Shown in pieces: positions 1-11,800 of a DNA stretch of 64,000 bases. Position numbers and translations under genes: made by a program. The notes under the pieces were generated by a model, which did no database searches, was not told the DNA's origin, and was given only the letters and a program-made list of their open reading frames with translations. Within the stretch, counting starts at the first letter, position 1. Every line of letters starts with the position of its first letter. This stretch comes from Diadophis punctatus similis (Eukaryota; Chordata; Lepidosauria; Squamata; Dipsadidae), in NCBI GenBank assembly GCA_023053685.1, contig JALIGW010000003.1, forward strand, positions 43,594,496 to 43,658,495, given 5' to 3'.

Positions 1-788
<788 letters not shown>

Positions 789-1393
789 GACTGAGAAGCT
801 GAACTGTTTTATCAGTGGTTTGTCATATCACTCAAAAGGAAAAAGGGTTAAATGGAAATAAAGTTGGAGAGTGCTAGTTACTGAAAGGAAAGAGAAGAAA
901 GCTCTTTATCCTATAATTGGATTCATTCCCAGCAGCTTCAGGCTAAGGTGAACTTGAATGGATGTGACAGGTCATGATCTGTGAGTTGCTATCAGGCAAC
1001 TGACCCAAACCAGATGGGTGTGCACAAACGTGTAGATCAATCCATTAGAGTGGATCAAACAGATTTAAGTGTGTGACAGGGTAGAGGTAAGGCCCAGATA
1101 CATTTACAGTTAAGTTGCTTTTGCTGTTATTTTTCCTGAAGTCAAGATTAACTCTGCCTCCGGTAGCTGTTTCAGCTCAGTGTTCCAAGCCCTCCACTGG
1201 CTATAGGAAAACATAGTTTTGCAGGGTTAATATATAACTAGGGAACTTGTGCCCTGTTGGGTTATCATTTCAGAGAAACAGAACGTCCACAGTGAGGGGG
1301 GAACAGTGGGAGTGGTAGAAACTTCCAGCTTCCTGCCAGCTTCCTCACTGAGTTTTCTTGTGGAAAGCTGGTGAGGAGCATCAGAAATCTTCC

Positions 1394-1460
1394 TCCTTCC
1401 TTCCTTCCTTCCTTCCTTCCTTCCTTCCTTCCTTCCTTCCTTCCTTCCTTCCTTCCTTCC
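1394..1460. repeat. (TTCC)n microsatellite
   Basis: A pure TTCC tetranucleotide array of about 67 bp, followed by a degenerate pyrimidine-rich tail to about 1505. Confidence 0.97.
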
Positions 1461-1559
1461 CCCTGTTTCTCCCTCATCCTTCCTCTCTTTCTTCCCTCCC
1501 TCCCTTAAATTTCTGCAGGTTTCCCCATTTATTTTGCTTGTGGGAAGCTTGGAGGGAAA

Positions 1560-2400
1560 ATGTCAGTGGGGAAGCCAGCAGGAAGTTAAACATCCAAAGC
1601 CAGCAGGCACATAAGTACCTGCTGCTGGATGAGAGAGAGAATAAGGGGGTGTGAATGAGGAATAGTACATGGGTGTGCGCAAGAAATGTATGAGGGTTGG
1701 GAATGGGGTGTCTTGGTGCACCAGAAATTCCACAGGGTGGAGGTACATGAGTTAGTGGTATTTATTTATTTATTTATTTGTGAGATTTATATACCGCCTC
1801 ACAGTGCAAGCACTCTCTAAGCGGTTTACACCAGTAAGCAATGTATATTTATATTGCCCCCAACAATCTGGGTCCTCATTTTACCTACCTCGGAAGGATG
1901 GAAGGCTGAGTCAACCTTGAGCCGGTGAGATTTGAACCGCTGACCTGTGGATCATAGTCAGCTAAAGTGGCCTGCAGTACTGCCTCTAACCGCTGCGCCA
2001 CCTCGGCTCATTATATAAAGTTGGGAAGGATGCCCAAAGATTAAAATAGTAGAAGGATAGCATGGGTTGGGAAGGGTGTATGGGGGCATGCAAGAGGTGC
2101 CACATAGGTTGAGAAAGGTGTATGGGAGGGGCATGGATTGGAGAGGGTGCATGGGAGAGCACAAGAGGTGCCACATAGGTAAGAGAAGACATATGTGGAT
2201 GGCACAGGTCAGGGGAGTACATGAGGGTGGTGGTTTGGTCCAGAAAGTATATGTGGGGTTCCTTCCTTGCTATTCCTCCTTCCTTTTCTTTCTTCTTCTT
2301 CCTCCCTTCCCTTCCTTTTCCAACAGGCATGTAAGTGGCTGCTGCTGGGTGGGGGAGGGAGGGAGGAATTTCAGGACTGGCTGGGAAACTCATGACTGCA
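1560..2400. repeat. Degenerate minisatellite-like G-rich region, split by a SINE
   Basis: The top strand is G-rich and carries recurring phrases. AAGAGGTGCCACATAGGT occurs near 2091 and 2164. Copies of 'GTGTATGGG' and 'GGTGCATGGG' recur between them. The 'GCTGCTGG' block near 1620 returns near 2340. Pyrimidine tracts near 1390-1500 and 2260-2320 flank the pattern, suggesting an old imperfect duplication. A SINE at 1760-2009 interrupts it. No coding function is supported. Confidence 0.55.
1760..2009 (-). mobile_element. tRNA-derived SINE (minus orientation)
   Basis: Read on the minus strand, a tRNA-like head (GAGCCGAGGTGGCGCAGCGG, then a B-box-like GGTTCAAATCTCACC) is followed by a body ending in AAATAAATA repeats. 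Related copies lie at 6041-6248, 38359-38607, 54941-55049 and 58333-58571. The pol III box layout identifies a SINE. I do not assign a family name. Confidence 0.85.
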
Positions 2401-3498
2401 TGACCACAGCAACAGCAACAATCAGTAGCACTTTTCAAAATTCCGTTTACTTGGGAGCCATGAGTCCTAGATTTTAAGTACATTCAAGTTAGTCCTTTTG
2501 AGGTACCTTGGTTCAAAAATTATAGCTTTAAGATGCATCATATCACCCAGTTACAGGTCATGACAGTGAAAGTTTTAGTAGAATATGTAAATAGTAAATT
2601 GAACTGGGCTAGTGACTTGCATTCATGAAGGAACCCACCCACCCATCTTTATAGAGCAATAAGCCTACTGCAATTTTCACACACACACACAAATAGTCGC
2701 ATCCACACAGAGTAAATCAAAGTGACTTCTGAAAGTTAATCCTTCCATTCATAGCTCAGTAAGAAAACTTCAGTCAAGTGCTGCATTTCAGCAAATGGTC
2801 ACAGAAATATAAGCAGGCATAATGCCCGAGCAGACTTAAGAAATGAGCAGCTATTTTACAGATGGTTGGAAGAAGTAGTGAAGAAGTACCTAGGCAGTTC
2901 AGATAGTCCTTTCTCCACCCACCCATCTATTACCTGGTGGGGTTCATGGATTCAATGCAGACCAAAAATTTCATTTTGCCCAATGCTTTACAGTTCATAA
3001 ACTTGTACAATAGGCTTTATGTGTATTAAGGGAATGGGAAGAATTTGGAAGAATGATTGTTGCCTTTTAGTTTCTATTGTTTAAATACATTGCACTGCTT
3101 TCTTGTTTAATATCAGATATATTTTAGTGCAAGCCTACCTAATGTGGTAATTTCTAAACCAATGAACAAATCTAACAACAATTATCACTTAGTATCTGCA
3201 CTTTTCCAAATATTGCTATGCTTTCTAATAAAAATGTTTACAAAAAGCTGTATATTCACATCAAGGGTACACATAAGGGGAAACAATGTGCAAAAATGCA
3301 TGTTAATTACAAAGCTATGTATATCAGGCAATGCTGCAACCAAGGATGAAAGTGTAAAAAATATGTATGAATTCATATAAGATTTTTTTCTTATTCAAAG
3401 AAAAAAGATTATTTCTAAGATTATTTCTTTATTCAAATTCCTTTTAAATAATCCAAGTTGGTGACCATTACTACACAGTGATTTCATTATCCCCTATT
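2401..3498. other. No recognisable gene or repeat
   Basis: Only a short (AC)n run near 2680 stands out. Open frames are below 80 codons and look like chance. Confidence 0.4.
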
Positions 3499-3506
3499 TA
3501 CTATAG

Positions 3507-3675
3507 CAGGGATCTCCAACCTTGGAAACTTTAAGATGGGGCAATCTTGGCAACTTTTAAATGGGGCATGAGGTGCCCCCCCCCGCACCCCATGCCCCAT
3601 TTAAGCAAAGCTGGCTGAGGAACTCTGGGAGTTGAAGTCCACAAGTCTTAAAGTTGCCAAGGTTGGAGACCCCTG
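3507..3675. mobile_element. Non-autonomous hAT element with 8-bp TSD
   Basis: The inverted ends read CAGGGATCTCCAACCTTGG on the left and CCAAGGTTGGAGACCCCTG on the right. The element is an imperfect palindrome built on a GGGGCAT core. TACTATAG flanks it at 3499-3506 and 3676-3683, a perfect 8-bp target duplication as expected for hAT transposition. Confidence 0.9.
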
Positions 3676-3814
3676 TACTATAGTGTTTCTTCCACCTCTA
3701 CGCACTTATATTACCATTAGGGTCTTTTGCATTAAAAACTAACAGACTCTAGAACCTGTAGGATTGGGCAAAGAAGTCTTAGTGAGTGGCATACTGTACA
3801 TTTTCATCCTTCTG

Positions 3815-3863
3815 TAATGAGTATAGAGCCTGTCTTTCTAACAGACAGGCTCCATACTCATTA
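3815..3863. repeat. Near-perfect inverted repeat
   Basis: Two 21-nt arms (3815-3835 and 3843-3863) are complementary with one mismatch around a 7-nt loop. It could form a hairpin or be a tiny palindromic transposon remnant. No coding or RNA-gene context is visible. Confidence 0.7.
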
Positions 3864-4231
3864 TACTCTATACTCTGCACTCATATAAAGCAAATGCTTC
3901 CACCACTAATTTGATACTCTTTAGGATATGTTAGCCAACATTTTGCCAACAATGGTGGAGAAGCCTGTCCTTCCCACTATCCTTCTTGTCCTAGTCCAAT
4001 ATGAGCAGCTACACTGGAAAGAACAGGAGTGTAAATGGCCAGAGTATCTTCCACACATAATAGACAAACAGAAGTTAAGCAAACATTGTCATTGCTCCCA
4101 CAGGCTTAGAGGCTGCTCTAAGAAGATTGGATTAAAATCTGGGGCCAGTGGTACTTCATTACTATGAGCTTATTTTTCCAGTTTATCCTACTAGATTTGG
4201 AGACACCATGCAATCTCCAAAGCCTTCCCTA

Positions 4232-4649
4232 TGTCAGGCCGAAGCCATTTTATTTGGACTCTTTGGCCTGTCACACTATATACTACTATATCATGCATTT
4301 TCTATTGTGGGAAAATGGGAGGGAGGATAGTATGAGGTTGTTAGCATGTAGCCATAACAAATTTCTTTCTAGAAAGTCAAGGTCATCCTTTGTCTCTGCG
4401 CCCCTGCACCTGCACGGAAGGAGATGGGTGGATGCTGCCAGCCTGGCACTTGGTGATTGGAGAACGTGATGAACTTGTGGGTTTGGGGGGCAGGAGTTTG
4501 AACTTTCAACTGGGTGGTGAAACCCTAGGGACTTCAGATTCGGGTTTTACCCAGGTGTACCAACATGGCTCTGAGAATAAATTGGGACTTTGAGGAATGC
4601 TTTGACTCAGACTCTGATTTAGTTTTGGATGCTATTTGGAACCCTGACA
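4232..4649 (+). mobile_element. Solo LTR of an LTR retroelement, 5-bp TSD
   Basis: The ends are TGTCAGG and CCTGACA, a perfect inverted pair of the TG...CA type. CCCTA flanks the element at 4227-4231 and 4650-4654, a perfect 5-bp target duplication. AATAAA at 4576-4581 lies near the right end, so the LTR reads on the + strand. No internal retroviral sequence remains on either side, which fits a solo LTR left by recombination between two LTRs. Confidence 0.85.
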
Positions 4650-4654
4650 CCCTA

Positions 4655-5780
4655 ATTTATTTGTGTAAAATGTTTTGCAGTATAACCTGCCCCAAGATCA
4701 AAGGACACTGGGCAGCCCAGAAGTATAAAAACCAAATAATAAAATCCAAATATACAATCCTCTTTGGGGACTCACATATATATATAAAACTTCAATGAAA
4801 TTCTGGCACATATAAATAAAGTGAGATCCTAAATGTGAATTATAACTCTTTGTGTTGGATCTCCATGTGAAGCATCTACTTCAGTTACTGCAATAAATGT
4901 GTGGAGGCATATTACACCCATTCTTTCTTCAATATATGAACCATTAGTTTAACATAACGAACCAATGCTAAGAACCTCTTGTGCTATGAAACTAAAATGT
5001 TCTGTAAATGTGTTGTCTTTAAGCTGAACAATCAAACTACTCTCTAAAGAATTACCTGTTACAAAGCTGAGTACCAGTCTGCAAAGTTGTGTTATGATTG
5101 CCCTATGGAAGGCCAGTGCCATCTGGAGAATGATGGTCTTTAATGTCACTTGTATGTCAAAGCTGAAATTTGGCTGTCCCCAATGACCAAACACCAATAA
5201 ACATCATTCACGAGTCGCAAATAAATAATAAGATTTAACGGCATTAAGATTTGGGAAACAAAACAGGCATCTGTATATTGAAAGTATTGAGAAAAAATGC
5301 ATTGGTGTTATTCAAAAATCCTCAGTAATTTTTACAAAAATATGAGCAGCTATTTTTTTTTCCATGTTAAGACTTATCATACTGGCAGCTAATTTTCTTT
5401 AACAAGACAAGGAACATTGCATCTAGGACTTCAAAACCAAGACAAAATATCAGTTGGCTTCTATAGGACATTTGTGAGAGTAAAGAAGCATTGTCAGAAA
5501 TACAAAATGCTAGTTTTTATTTTTTAATGTTTTTAACTTTTAGAGAGCTAATGTTTCAATCTTCATCAATAGCTCTCAGATATCCTGCATCACTGTCCTG
5601 CTGATTTGAATGTACCTGTAATTTACATATATATATAGTAAAGTTCCTTCACTCTGCAGTATTTTATACTATTATTTGTCAGCATGATATATTCCTTTAA
5701 GATAGGGTGAAGAGAGAAAGGAAATGAGGAACACATTAGCCTGGTAAATATCACTGTTGAGCAAAAGGCCTCAGTGTGGT
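4655..5780. other. No recognisable gene or repeat
   Basis: AT-rich sequence with a short (AT) run near 5630. The longest open frame is under 85 codons, with no splice or homology support. Confidence 0.4.
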
Positions 5781-5789
5781 CCACTAATA

Positions 5790-5959
5790 CAGGCGTTCCC
5801 AACCCCCAGTCCATGGACCAGCACCAGTCTGCATCATGACAGTAACCAGGCCGTGCAAACAAGTGAAGCCCCATATGTGGGATGCAGGCAGCATGCGAAA
5901 CCATGACCTCTCCGGTCCACGGAAAAATCTCTGTCCCTGGTGCCCAAAAGGTTGGAGGT
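5790..5959. mobile_element. Non-autonomous hAT element with 8-bp TSD
   Basis: The left end begins CAGGCGTTCCCAACCCC and the right end reads GGTTGGAGGT. CACTAATA occurs on both sides (5782-5789 and 5960-5967). The interior shares phrases (CCATGGACCAG, GGTGCCCAAAAGGTTGG) with the inverted copy near 33074-33264. The right terminus seems to lack the last bases of the terminal repeat. Confidence 0.8.
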
Positions 5960-6040
5960 CACTAATAGATATATACTAATTCTTAACATATTGATGAAGA
6001 AGCTCAACCTAGGAACACCAATGAAAATGAAGGGCCTGAT

Positions 6041-6248
6041 TAGCAATAGCACTTAGACTTATATACCGCTTCATAATGCTTTACAGCCCTCTCTAAGTGG
6101 TTTACAGAGTTCAGCATATTGCCCACAACAATCTGGGTCCTCATTTTACCCATCTCGGAAGGATGGAAGGCTGAGTCAACCTTGAGCCGGTGAGATTTGA
6201 ACTGCTGAACTGCAGTGCTGCATTTTAACCACTGTGCCACCTCGGCTC
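6041..6248 (-). mobile_element. tRNA-derived SINE (minus orientation)
   Basis: Same family as 1760-2009. The minus strand starts with GAGCCGAGGTGGCACAGTGG and ends in the phrase AGTGCTATTGCTA, a tail shared with the copies at 54941 and 58333. Confidence 0.85.
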
Positions 6249-6444
6249 TTATGATTCACTCAGAGAGGATCCACCTTTCATACGGTTGAGCCGTCAGTAG
6301 CAAGTTATAGGTTTATCTTCCCTCCAATAAATTGCTTGTTTGCTTATTATCAACTTGTATGCCATCTCAGCCATAAAGTGACTCTAGTTGCTTCCAAAAA
6401 TGTAGATGGCTGCTATTATCATCCCCTGTGGACATGATTGTAAT

Positions 6445-7006
6445 TGTTCTGTCCCCACGAAGCACACAACCACACAAGCAGTTTAATGCAACACTTTTAC
6501 TAATAAACCTTTTGTCAGTAAAGAATGCACACACCAAGTTACAAACAGTTTTTGTTGGCAAAAAACCAGCTACTAATTAACTTCATTAATAGCTGGTATT
6601 AGTTCAAAGAGGTCACAAACAATGATGAGTAAATTAAGTCCAGTTATCTTACGGAGCTTTCTAGAATTGGCAAAGTTCATAGAATTCAGTCTCTGATAAC
6701 AAGACAACAACAGATAAACACAAAACAGGTATCACAAAGCAAACTCTGATCAGACGGGTTTTTCCAAAGTTGTTCTCTGCAACTTCCCAGCTGCATCAAC
6801 TGTTCTTAAATAAACTAGGGGAGTGGCCAATTAGCCCCAAGTCTTACTCCCGAGTAGACCTCGTCCGGAGTAAACCTTCCTGCCTCTTGGCAGCCCTGTG
6901 TGCTCTTGCATTCAGGAAAGGAGTACCCCCTCCTTTCTCAGCACTGCCAAGAGGTACTGAAGGTTCCAAAGACCCAGGCTGCACAAGCTGCGGGCAGGCC
7001 ACAACA
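6445..7006 (-). mobile_element. Solo LTR (minus orientation), 5-bp TSD
   Basis: Read on the minus strand the element starts TGTTGTGGCC and ends GGGACAGAACA, giving TGTT...AACA ends. GTAAT flanks it at 6440-6444 and 7007-7011, a perfect 5-bp duplication. An ATTAAA-type poly(A) signal lies near the minus-strand 3' end and a TTTATTTAAG TATA-like stretch lies upstream. No internal coding region accompanies it. Confidence 0.82.
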
Positions 7007-7117
7007 GTAATGAGGAGAAAAGAATCAGTCTCACAGAAGAAATCTGCCTAGCAAAAGCATAAAAGAGATGCACTAAGCTAGTATGAGATTATTGACATGC
7101 AAAAATAGCTTGCATTT

Positions 7118-7339
7118 TGTTACGTACAGCCGTAGCACGGATTTGCATAGCCGCTGCTGATTGGCTAATCAAGCGGCGGAAGAAATAAACTTCTGTCAGT
7201 GGCCGGCTTGGGTACAGGCAAGCCCTTAAAAGCAGCTTCCCTGCAGCCAACCGGCAGTTCGTATTGCAATCCAGCTAAGAACAATAAAGGTGCTGAACTG
7301 TTCCTACGTCTCATCTCTTCATTCCCGCGCAATCTAACA
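7118..7339 (+). mobile_element. Short solo LTR, 5-bp TSD
   Basis: This 222-bp LTR has ends TGTTACG and CTAACA. CATTT flanks it at 7113-7117 and 7340-7344. It holds a CCAAT-type box (GATTGGC), a TTAAAAG TATA-like motif and AATAAAG near 7283, so it reads on the + strand. It starts only 111 bp after the LTR ending at 7006. Confidence 0.83.
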
Positions 7340-7344
7340 CATTT

Positions 7345-8640
7345 GAACAATCTTATGTCTGCTTCATGGTACAGGAGGGGACATCTACTTTAGCAAGATC
7401 ATTAAGCTTTATTCGAGAGAGGGGAGGAATGATATCAAGACTCTATTGTTTCTCACAGGAAGCTCTGCATGAAACTGAATTGGCTTTTGTTGAAATAAGT
7501 GATAATATTCCCAGATAAGGATTGGACAATAGTCCTGGGATGAAGTTGGAAGCAAAGAAGCAGAAGAAATAACACAGTGCAGCAAGAAAACAATACCCCC
7601 ACCAAGTGTTGTTATTTTAATGTTGCTTTCCTTCTAAAAAAAAGGAGTATATAGCATTGTGGTCCAAACCCAGCAGGAGTTAAATCTTACTATTGATTGT
7701 GTCTCCCATCCCTGCTATGTTCCAGTGAATGAACATGAATTACATTTGCACAGAAATTGGGAGAAATGCAAGCAGTCTGCAGGGAAGAATAGAAACACAA
7801 GTTAAAGGATGCACATTTAAAATATTTATAATGTAAATGGGCCTGTGTTAAAACCCACTGAATTTCAAATATTTATGTACGCAAGGGGATAAAAAATCTA
7901 ATATTAAGAAAAAATGTATTAAAAGTTGCCAAAGGCACTTTTCTTCATTAGCAAAGCTGAACATCCACAGATAAAGCAGTCTGTGCTGTTGTCCAGAATG
8001 TATCTATGCATTAGCTGACACAGTCTGCAAATGTTGCTTGGATTAGAATGTGTCTGCTTTTCAGAAGAGATCAGTTTGTTTCCCAGCCATCTGTTTAAAA
8101 CTAGATGTTCCTCGTGAGATGGGAGAGATATCACTCCCCGTACTCTTTCTCATTCAGGATCACCATATAGCTAATTATGCAACATTATTTCTATCTCGGG
8201 ATCAATCACACAAAGTCACATCATTTTCTCGCATCCTAAATTCTTCTTTTTCCTACAAATGTATCTTCCATCCATCCACATTTATCCATAAACATACCCC
8301 CCCCCATTTCCTTCTCAGCCCCCAAACTTGTTGATCCCTGGCCCCTCTACTTTTGATGTTCTCCCAGTGCTCCTTCCATGAAGATTGCCTGGCAGCCGGA
8401 TCTCTTTCCCATTTTTTCAGACATTTTACACTGTGTGTTGTGTGTTGTTCAAGGAAAAGTACCTCCGCTACCTTCATTTCCTAACAATGTCTCAGGATTT
8501 TTCTGCCTTACTTTTGCTGCACACCCAGCCAACCCAATATAATACAGCACTGTATTTAATTTGATGCAGTGATTTTTGGTACCACTTGGTGAATATTAAA
8601 CACTTGCACTTGGATAAATGCATTAACAATTTGTGATTTT
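7345..8640. other. No recognisable gene or repeat
   Basis: Mixed AT-rich sequence. I see no exon, SINE head or LINE frame. Open frames are short and overlap on opposite strands. Confidence 0.35.
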
Positions 8641-8645
8641 TTTTA

Positions 8646-9003
8646 GGGACGCAATGGCTCAGCGGCTAAGACGCTGAGCTTGTCGATCGAAAGATCGGCA
8701 GTTCAGCGGTTCGAATCCCTAGTGCCGCATAATGAGGTGAGCTCCCGTTACTTGTTCCAGCTTCTGCCAACCTAGCAGTTCAAAAGCACGTAAAAAATGC
8801 ATGTAGAAAAATAGTTACCACCTTTGGTGGGAAGGTAACAGCGTTCCGTGCGCCTTTGGCATTTAGTCGTGCTGGCCACATGACCACGGAGACGTCTTCA
8901 CACAGCGCTGGCTCTTCAGCTTTGAAACGGAGATGAGCACCGCCCCCTAGAGTCAGGATTGAGTAGCACATATGTGCAAGGGGAACCTTTACCTTTACCT
9001 TTA
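8646..9003 (+). mobile_element. Sauria-type SINE with Bov-B-like tail
   Basis: A tRNA-like head carries an A-box region (GGCTCAGCGGCTAAGACGC) and a B box (GGTTCGAATCC near 8699). A body follows, ending in repeated ACCTTT (TTTACCTTTACCTTTA). This head plus Bov-B LINE-like tail is the known layout of squamate Sauria SINEs, which Bov-B LINE enzymes are thought to mobilise. It looks full length. Confidence 0.9.
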
Positions 9004-9112
9004 TTTGTGATTTATGGAGCCATGGGATGCTTCCATGATTTGTTCACTAACATTGACCTAGAGTTTTCTGTTTTAAATGTAATAAAGAATTACAAGTAAC
9101 TGTCAATTTATT

Positions 9113-9851
9113 ATAACAATTGGGACTGGAAATTCTGTCGTTAAGTGAGGTGGGCATTAAGTGAGTTGCATCCAATTTTACAACCTGTTTTGCCGAAGTC
9201 CTTAAAGCAAATCATCATGGCCGTTAAGTAAATCATGTGGTCATTAAGTGAAGCCAGCTTCCTGCATTAACTTTGCTTGTTAGAAGCTTAGGTTGCAAAT
9301 GGTGATCACATGACCCCAGGCTGCTGCAACCATCATAAATATAGGCTAGCTCCTAAGTGCCAACATTCTGATCATGTGCCTGTGGAGATGCTGCGACAGT
9401 TGTCAGTGCGAGGACCAGTCATAAGTCACTTTTTTCAGCACCCTCATAACTTCAACTTCAACTTGGTCAAAAGCAGGGGTGGGTTCCTCTTACCTGGCTA
9501 CCGGTGCACTGCACGTGCATCATCACGTTTTGCACGCATGCATGCTCATTATGCGCGCGCATCCCCTCGTGTGATTTTGCTTCCATGCATGCACAGGAAG
9601 CAAAAAAATCACCAAAATCTTGCAAGGGGACGCGCGCGCACGCACAATTTTGGCTATTTTTTGCTTCCACGCATGCGCAGGAAGCAAAAAAAGGCCAAAA
9701 ATTCAGGAAAAAAGATGGCGCCGCGCGACGGACCGGCGAAGACGGCAAAGGAGCCGTCGCATGCAAATTGCGCAATCGGCGGGAACGGCGCACTGGACCG
9801 CACTGGTAGGAACCCACCACTGGTCAAAGGTCATAAAGTAAGGACTACCTG
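9113..9851. mobile_element. Tc1/mariner-like MITE split by a hAT insertion
   Basis: Outer parts (9113-9473 and 9823-9851) match the family best preserved at 60504-60904: GTTAAGTGA phrases, a CATGACC block, and a GGACTACCTG terminus followed by TA. The left terminus is eroded. A hAT element occupies 9474-9822. Confidence 0.75.
9474..9822. mobile_element. hAT family A element, copy 1
   Basis: The ends are CAGGGGTGGGTTCCT and AGGAACCCACCACTG. The target duplication is GTCAAAAG at 9466-9473 and GTCAAAGG at 9823-9830, one mismatch in eight. The interior is CpG-rich, with repeated hairpins of the GCTTCCxxGCATGC type and a CGCATGCGCAGG palindrome near 9670. The 184- and 117-codon open frames crossing it are transposon sequence, not genes. 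Confidence 0.88.
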
Positions 9852-9923
9852 TAATGCAAGCTAAATTCTTCAAGCCGATCACTATGCAGCAGAGTCCAGG
9901 GGACAGAAAGGGACAGCTTATTA

Positions 9924-10144
9924 CAGGGGTGAAATCCAGCAGGTTCTGACTGGTTCTGGAGAACTGGTAGCGTAAATTTTGAGTAGTTCGGAGAACCGGC
10001 AAATGCCACCTCTGGCTGGCTCCAGAGTGGGGAGGGAATGGAGATTTTGCAGTATCCTTCCCCTGCCATGCCCACCAAGCCACGCCCACCAAGGCACGCC
10101 ACGCCCACAGAACCAGTAGTAAAAAAAATTGGGTTTCACCACTG
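9924..10144. mobile_element. hAT family B element, copy 1
   Basis: The ends are CAGGGGTGAAATCC and GGGTTTCACCACTG. The interior has the family phrases 'GGTTCTCC' and 'GGCGTGG' (inverted) and one copy of the GGAGATTTTGCAGTATCC block. GACAGCT lies on both sides, but the left copy is a few bases off the expected boundary, so the target duplication is imperfect. Confidence 0.75.
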
Positions 10145-11329
10145 GACAGCTATCGTGCCCGTGTTTTCATAAACCAGAGGAGTTCTAGAAACCAGGATGC
10201 AGACACTGAAAAGGACCTTTCTCCCTTATTCCAACTAACTTGATGTCAATAGGGCACAGAAAACCTGCAAAGATGATCTCACTAGCTAGCTGAACATTAC
10301 GCATGGCTTAGAAACTACCAAAAACATTTGATACTAACGACATCAAGAGGAGATATTATGAATCACGTTGATACAAAAACTTTGTTCCATTAAATTTAAT
10401 TCTGGCTTCTTAGCAACTTTTGCAAGCTATGATTTTTTTTCTCCTTTCATGCTACAAATAACTATTGTGCTACTGTAATGAACGGTTCCTCAGTAGATTA
10501 CATCAGGTGACAAAAGTGCTCATTTTGCCCCAAAATTACATGCTATGGAAACAGCATCTACATAGTGAATTTGTTCTCCGACACTAATAGTTACAAACAT
10601 GATTGATTTACTATTTTCTTCTTATTTAAAAAACTGCCCCTGATATGACTGGCAGACACATTTCAGACACATTTCTCTGGCAGAAATGGGAGGGGATAGA
10701 TGTGAAAGATTTTGTGCTTTCAAAGAATGACCTTTCCTGATAATTAATTTGCTGTTCCCAACACCATCTGCTGTCTCACAACCACATCCATCATAGCTGT
10801 AAAAAATTAAAACTCAATTAAAATGAAAACTGGTGTCACAAATTTGTCAGAGGAAGATGCAAACTTCTTAGGAGCAAAGCTATTCAGCCCTTCTTGGAGG
10901 TTTACAGCTGTGACCACTTTATAAGATTTGTAATAAGCCACAATAAATGCAAAAGGCTCCGGGGAGTGCCTTAACTACCAATACATTTTTAGAGGGTGTT
11001 TTATGTCAAACATCACATTATTGACTGGGACGATAGGTGGAAACTGGTCATAAAACCTGGGTGAAATTCCACTGTTGGACCTCTTTGATCTGGGCCATTG
11101 TCAGCCATCACAGAAGCAGCAAACAATTTTTACCATACTCGCCTGTCTGATATTCCCCTATCATTTGAGCCACAGCCTCAAAACTAATTTAGAATTTCTC
11201 AAGAAAGACATGGCCACCCCAATTTCCCAGGCCATTAACATAGAGAATTTGGAGAGTTTCAAAGAGTCATTTCTAATGTAAAGTTCACCTATTATTTTAA
11301 ATATATATCCTTCTCAGTATTTCCCCCCT
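10145..11329. other. No recognisable gene or repeat
   Basis: No exon or repeat family recognised. A 68-codon open frame at 11075-11281 has no supporting features and abuts the LINE fragment that follows. Confidence 0.35.
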
Positions 11330-11800
11330 TTAATCCTAATGCTCTCTCGCTCTCTAGGACTTCCAAGTCCTTCGATCTGACCTAAATGTAGTTCATAAAA
11401 TCATCTACCACAATGTCCTACCTGTCAATGATTACTTCAGCTTCAACCGCAACAATACATGAGCACACAATAGATTCAAACTTAATGTAAACCGCTCCAA
11501 ACTCGACTGCAGAAAATACGACTTCAGTAACAGAGTGATCAATGCCTGGAATGCACTACTTGACTCTGTGGTTTCTTCCCCAAACCCCAAAAACTTTAAC
11601 CTTAGACTGTCTACAGTCGACCTCTCCTCGTTTCTAAGAGGTCTGTTAGGGGCGTGCATAAGTGCACCATTGTGCCTACCGTCCCTGTCTTACTGTCCTA
11701 TTGCCTAATTTACCTGTACCTACTTTGCTAATGTTTATTTTTATACCAATACCTACTATCTTGTATATGTTTGACAAACAAATAAATAAAATAAATAAAA
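11330..11800 (+). mobile_element. LINE 3' end (CR1/L2-like), 5'-truncated
   Basis: Conceptual translation gives a decayed reverse-transcriptase tail of the type 'YDFSNRVINAWNALLDSVV', typical of Jockey-superfamily LINE carboxyl ends. It closes with an AAATAAATAAAATAAA tail. Frame breaks show that it is inactive. Confidence 0.7.

Noticed and set aside
8690..8715. A tRNA gene
   Set aside because: The B box belongs to a SINE head: there is no clean cloverleaf, and a Bov-B-like tail follows.
9310..9864. 184-codon + frame and 117-codon minus frame
   Set aside because: They lie across the boundaries of a hAT element nested in a mariner MITE. CpG-rich hairpin repeats explain the open frames.
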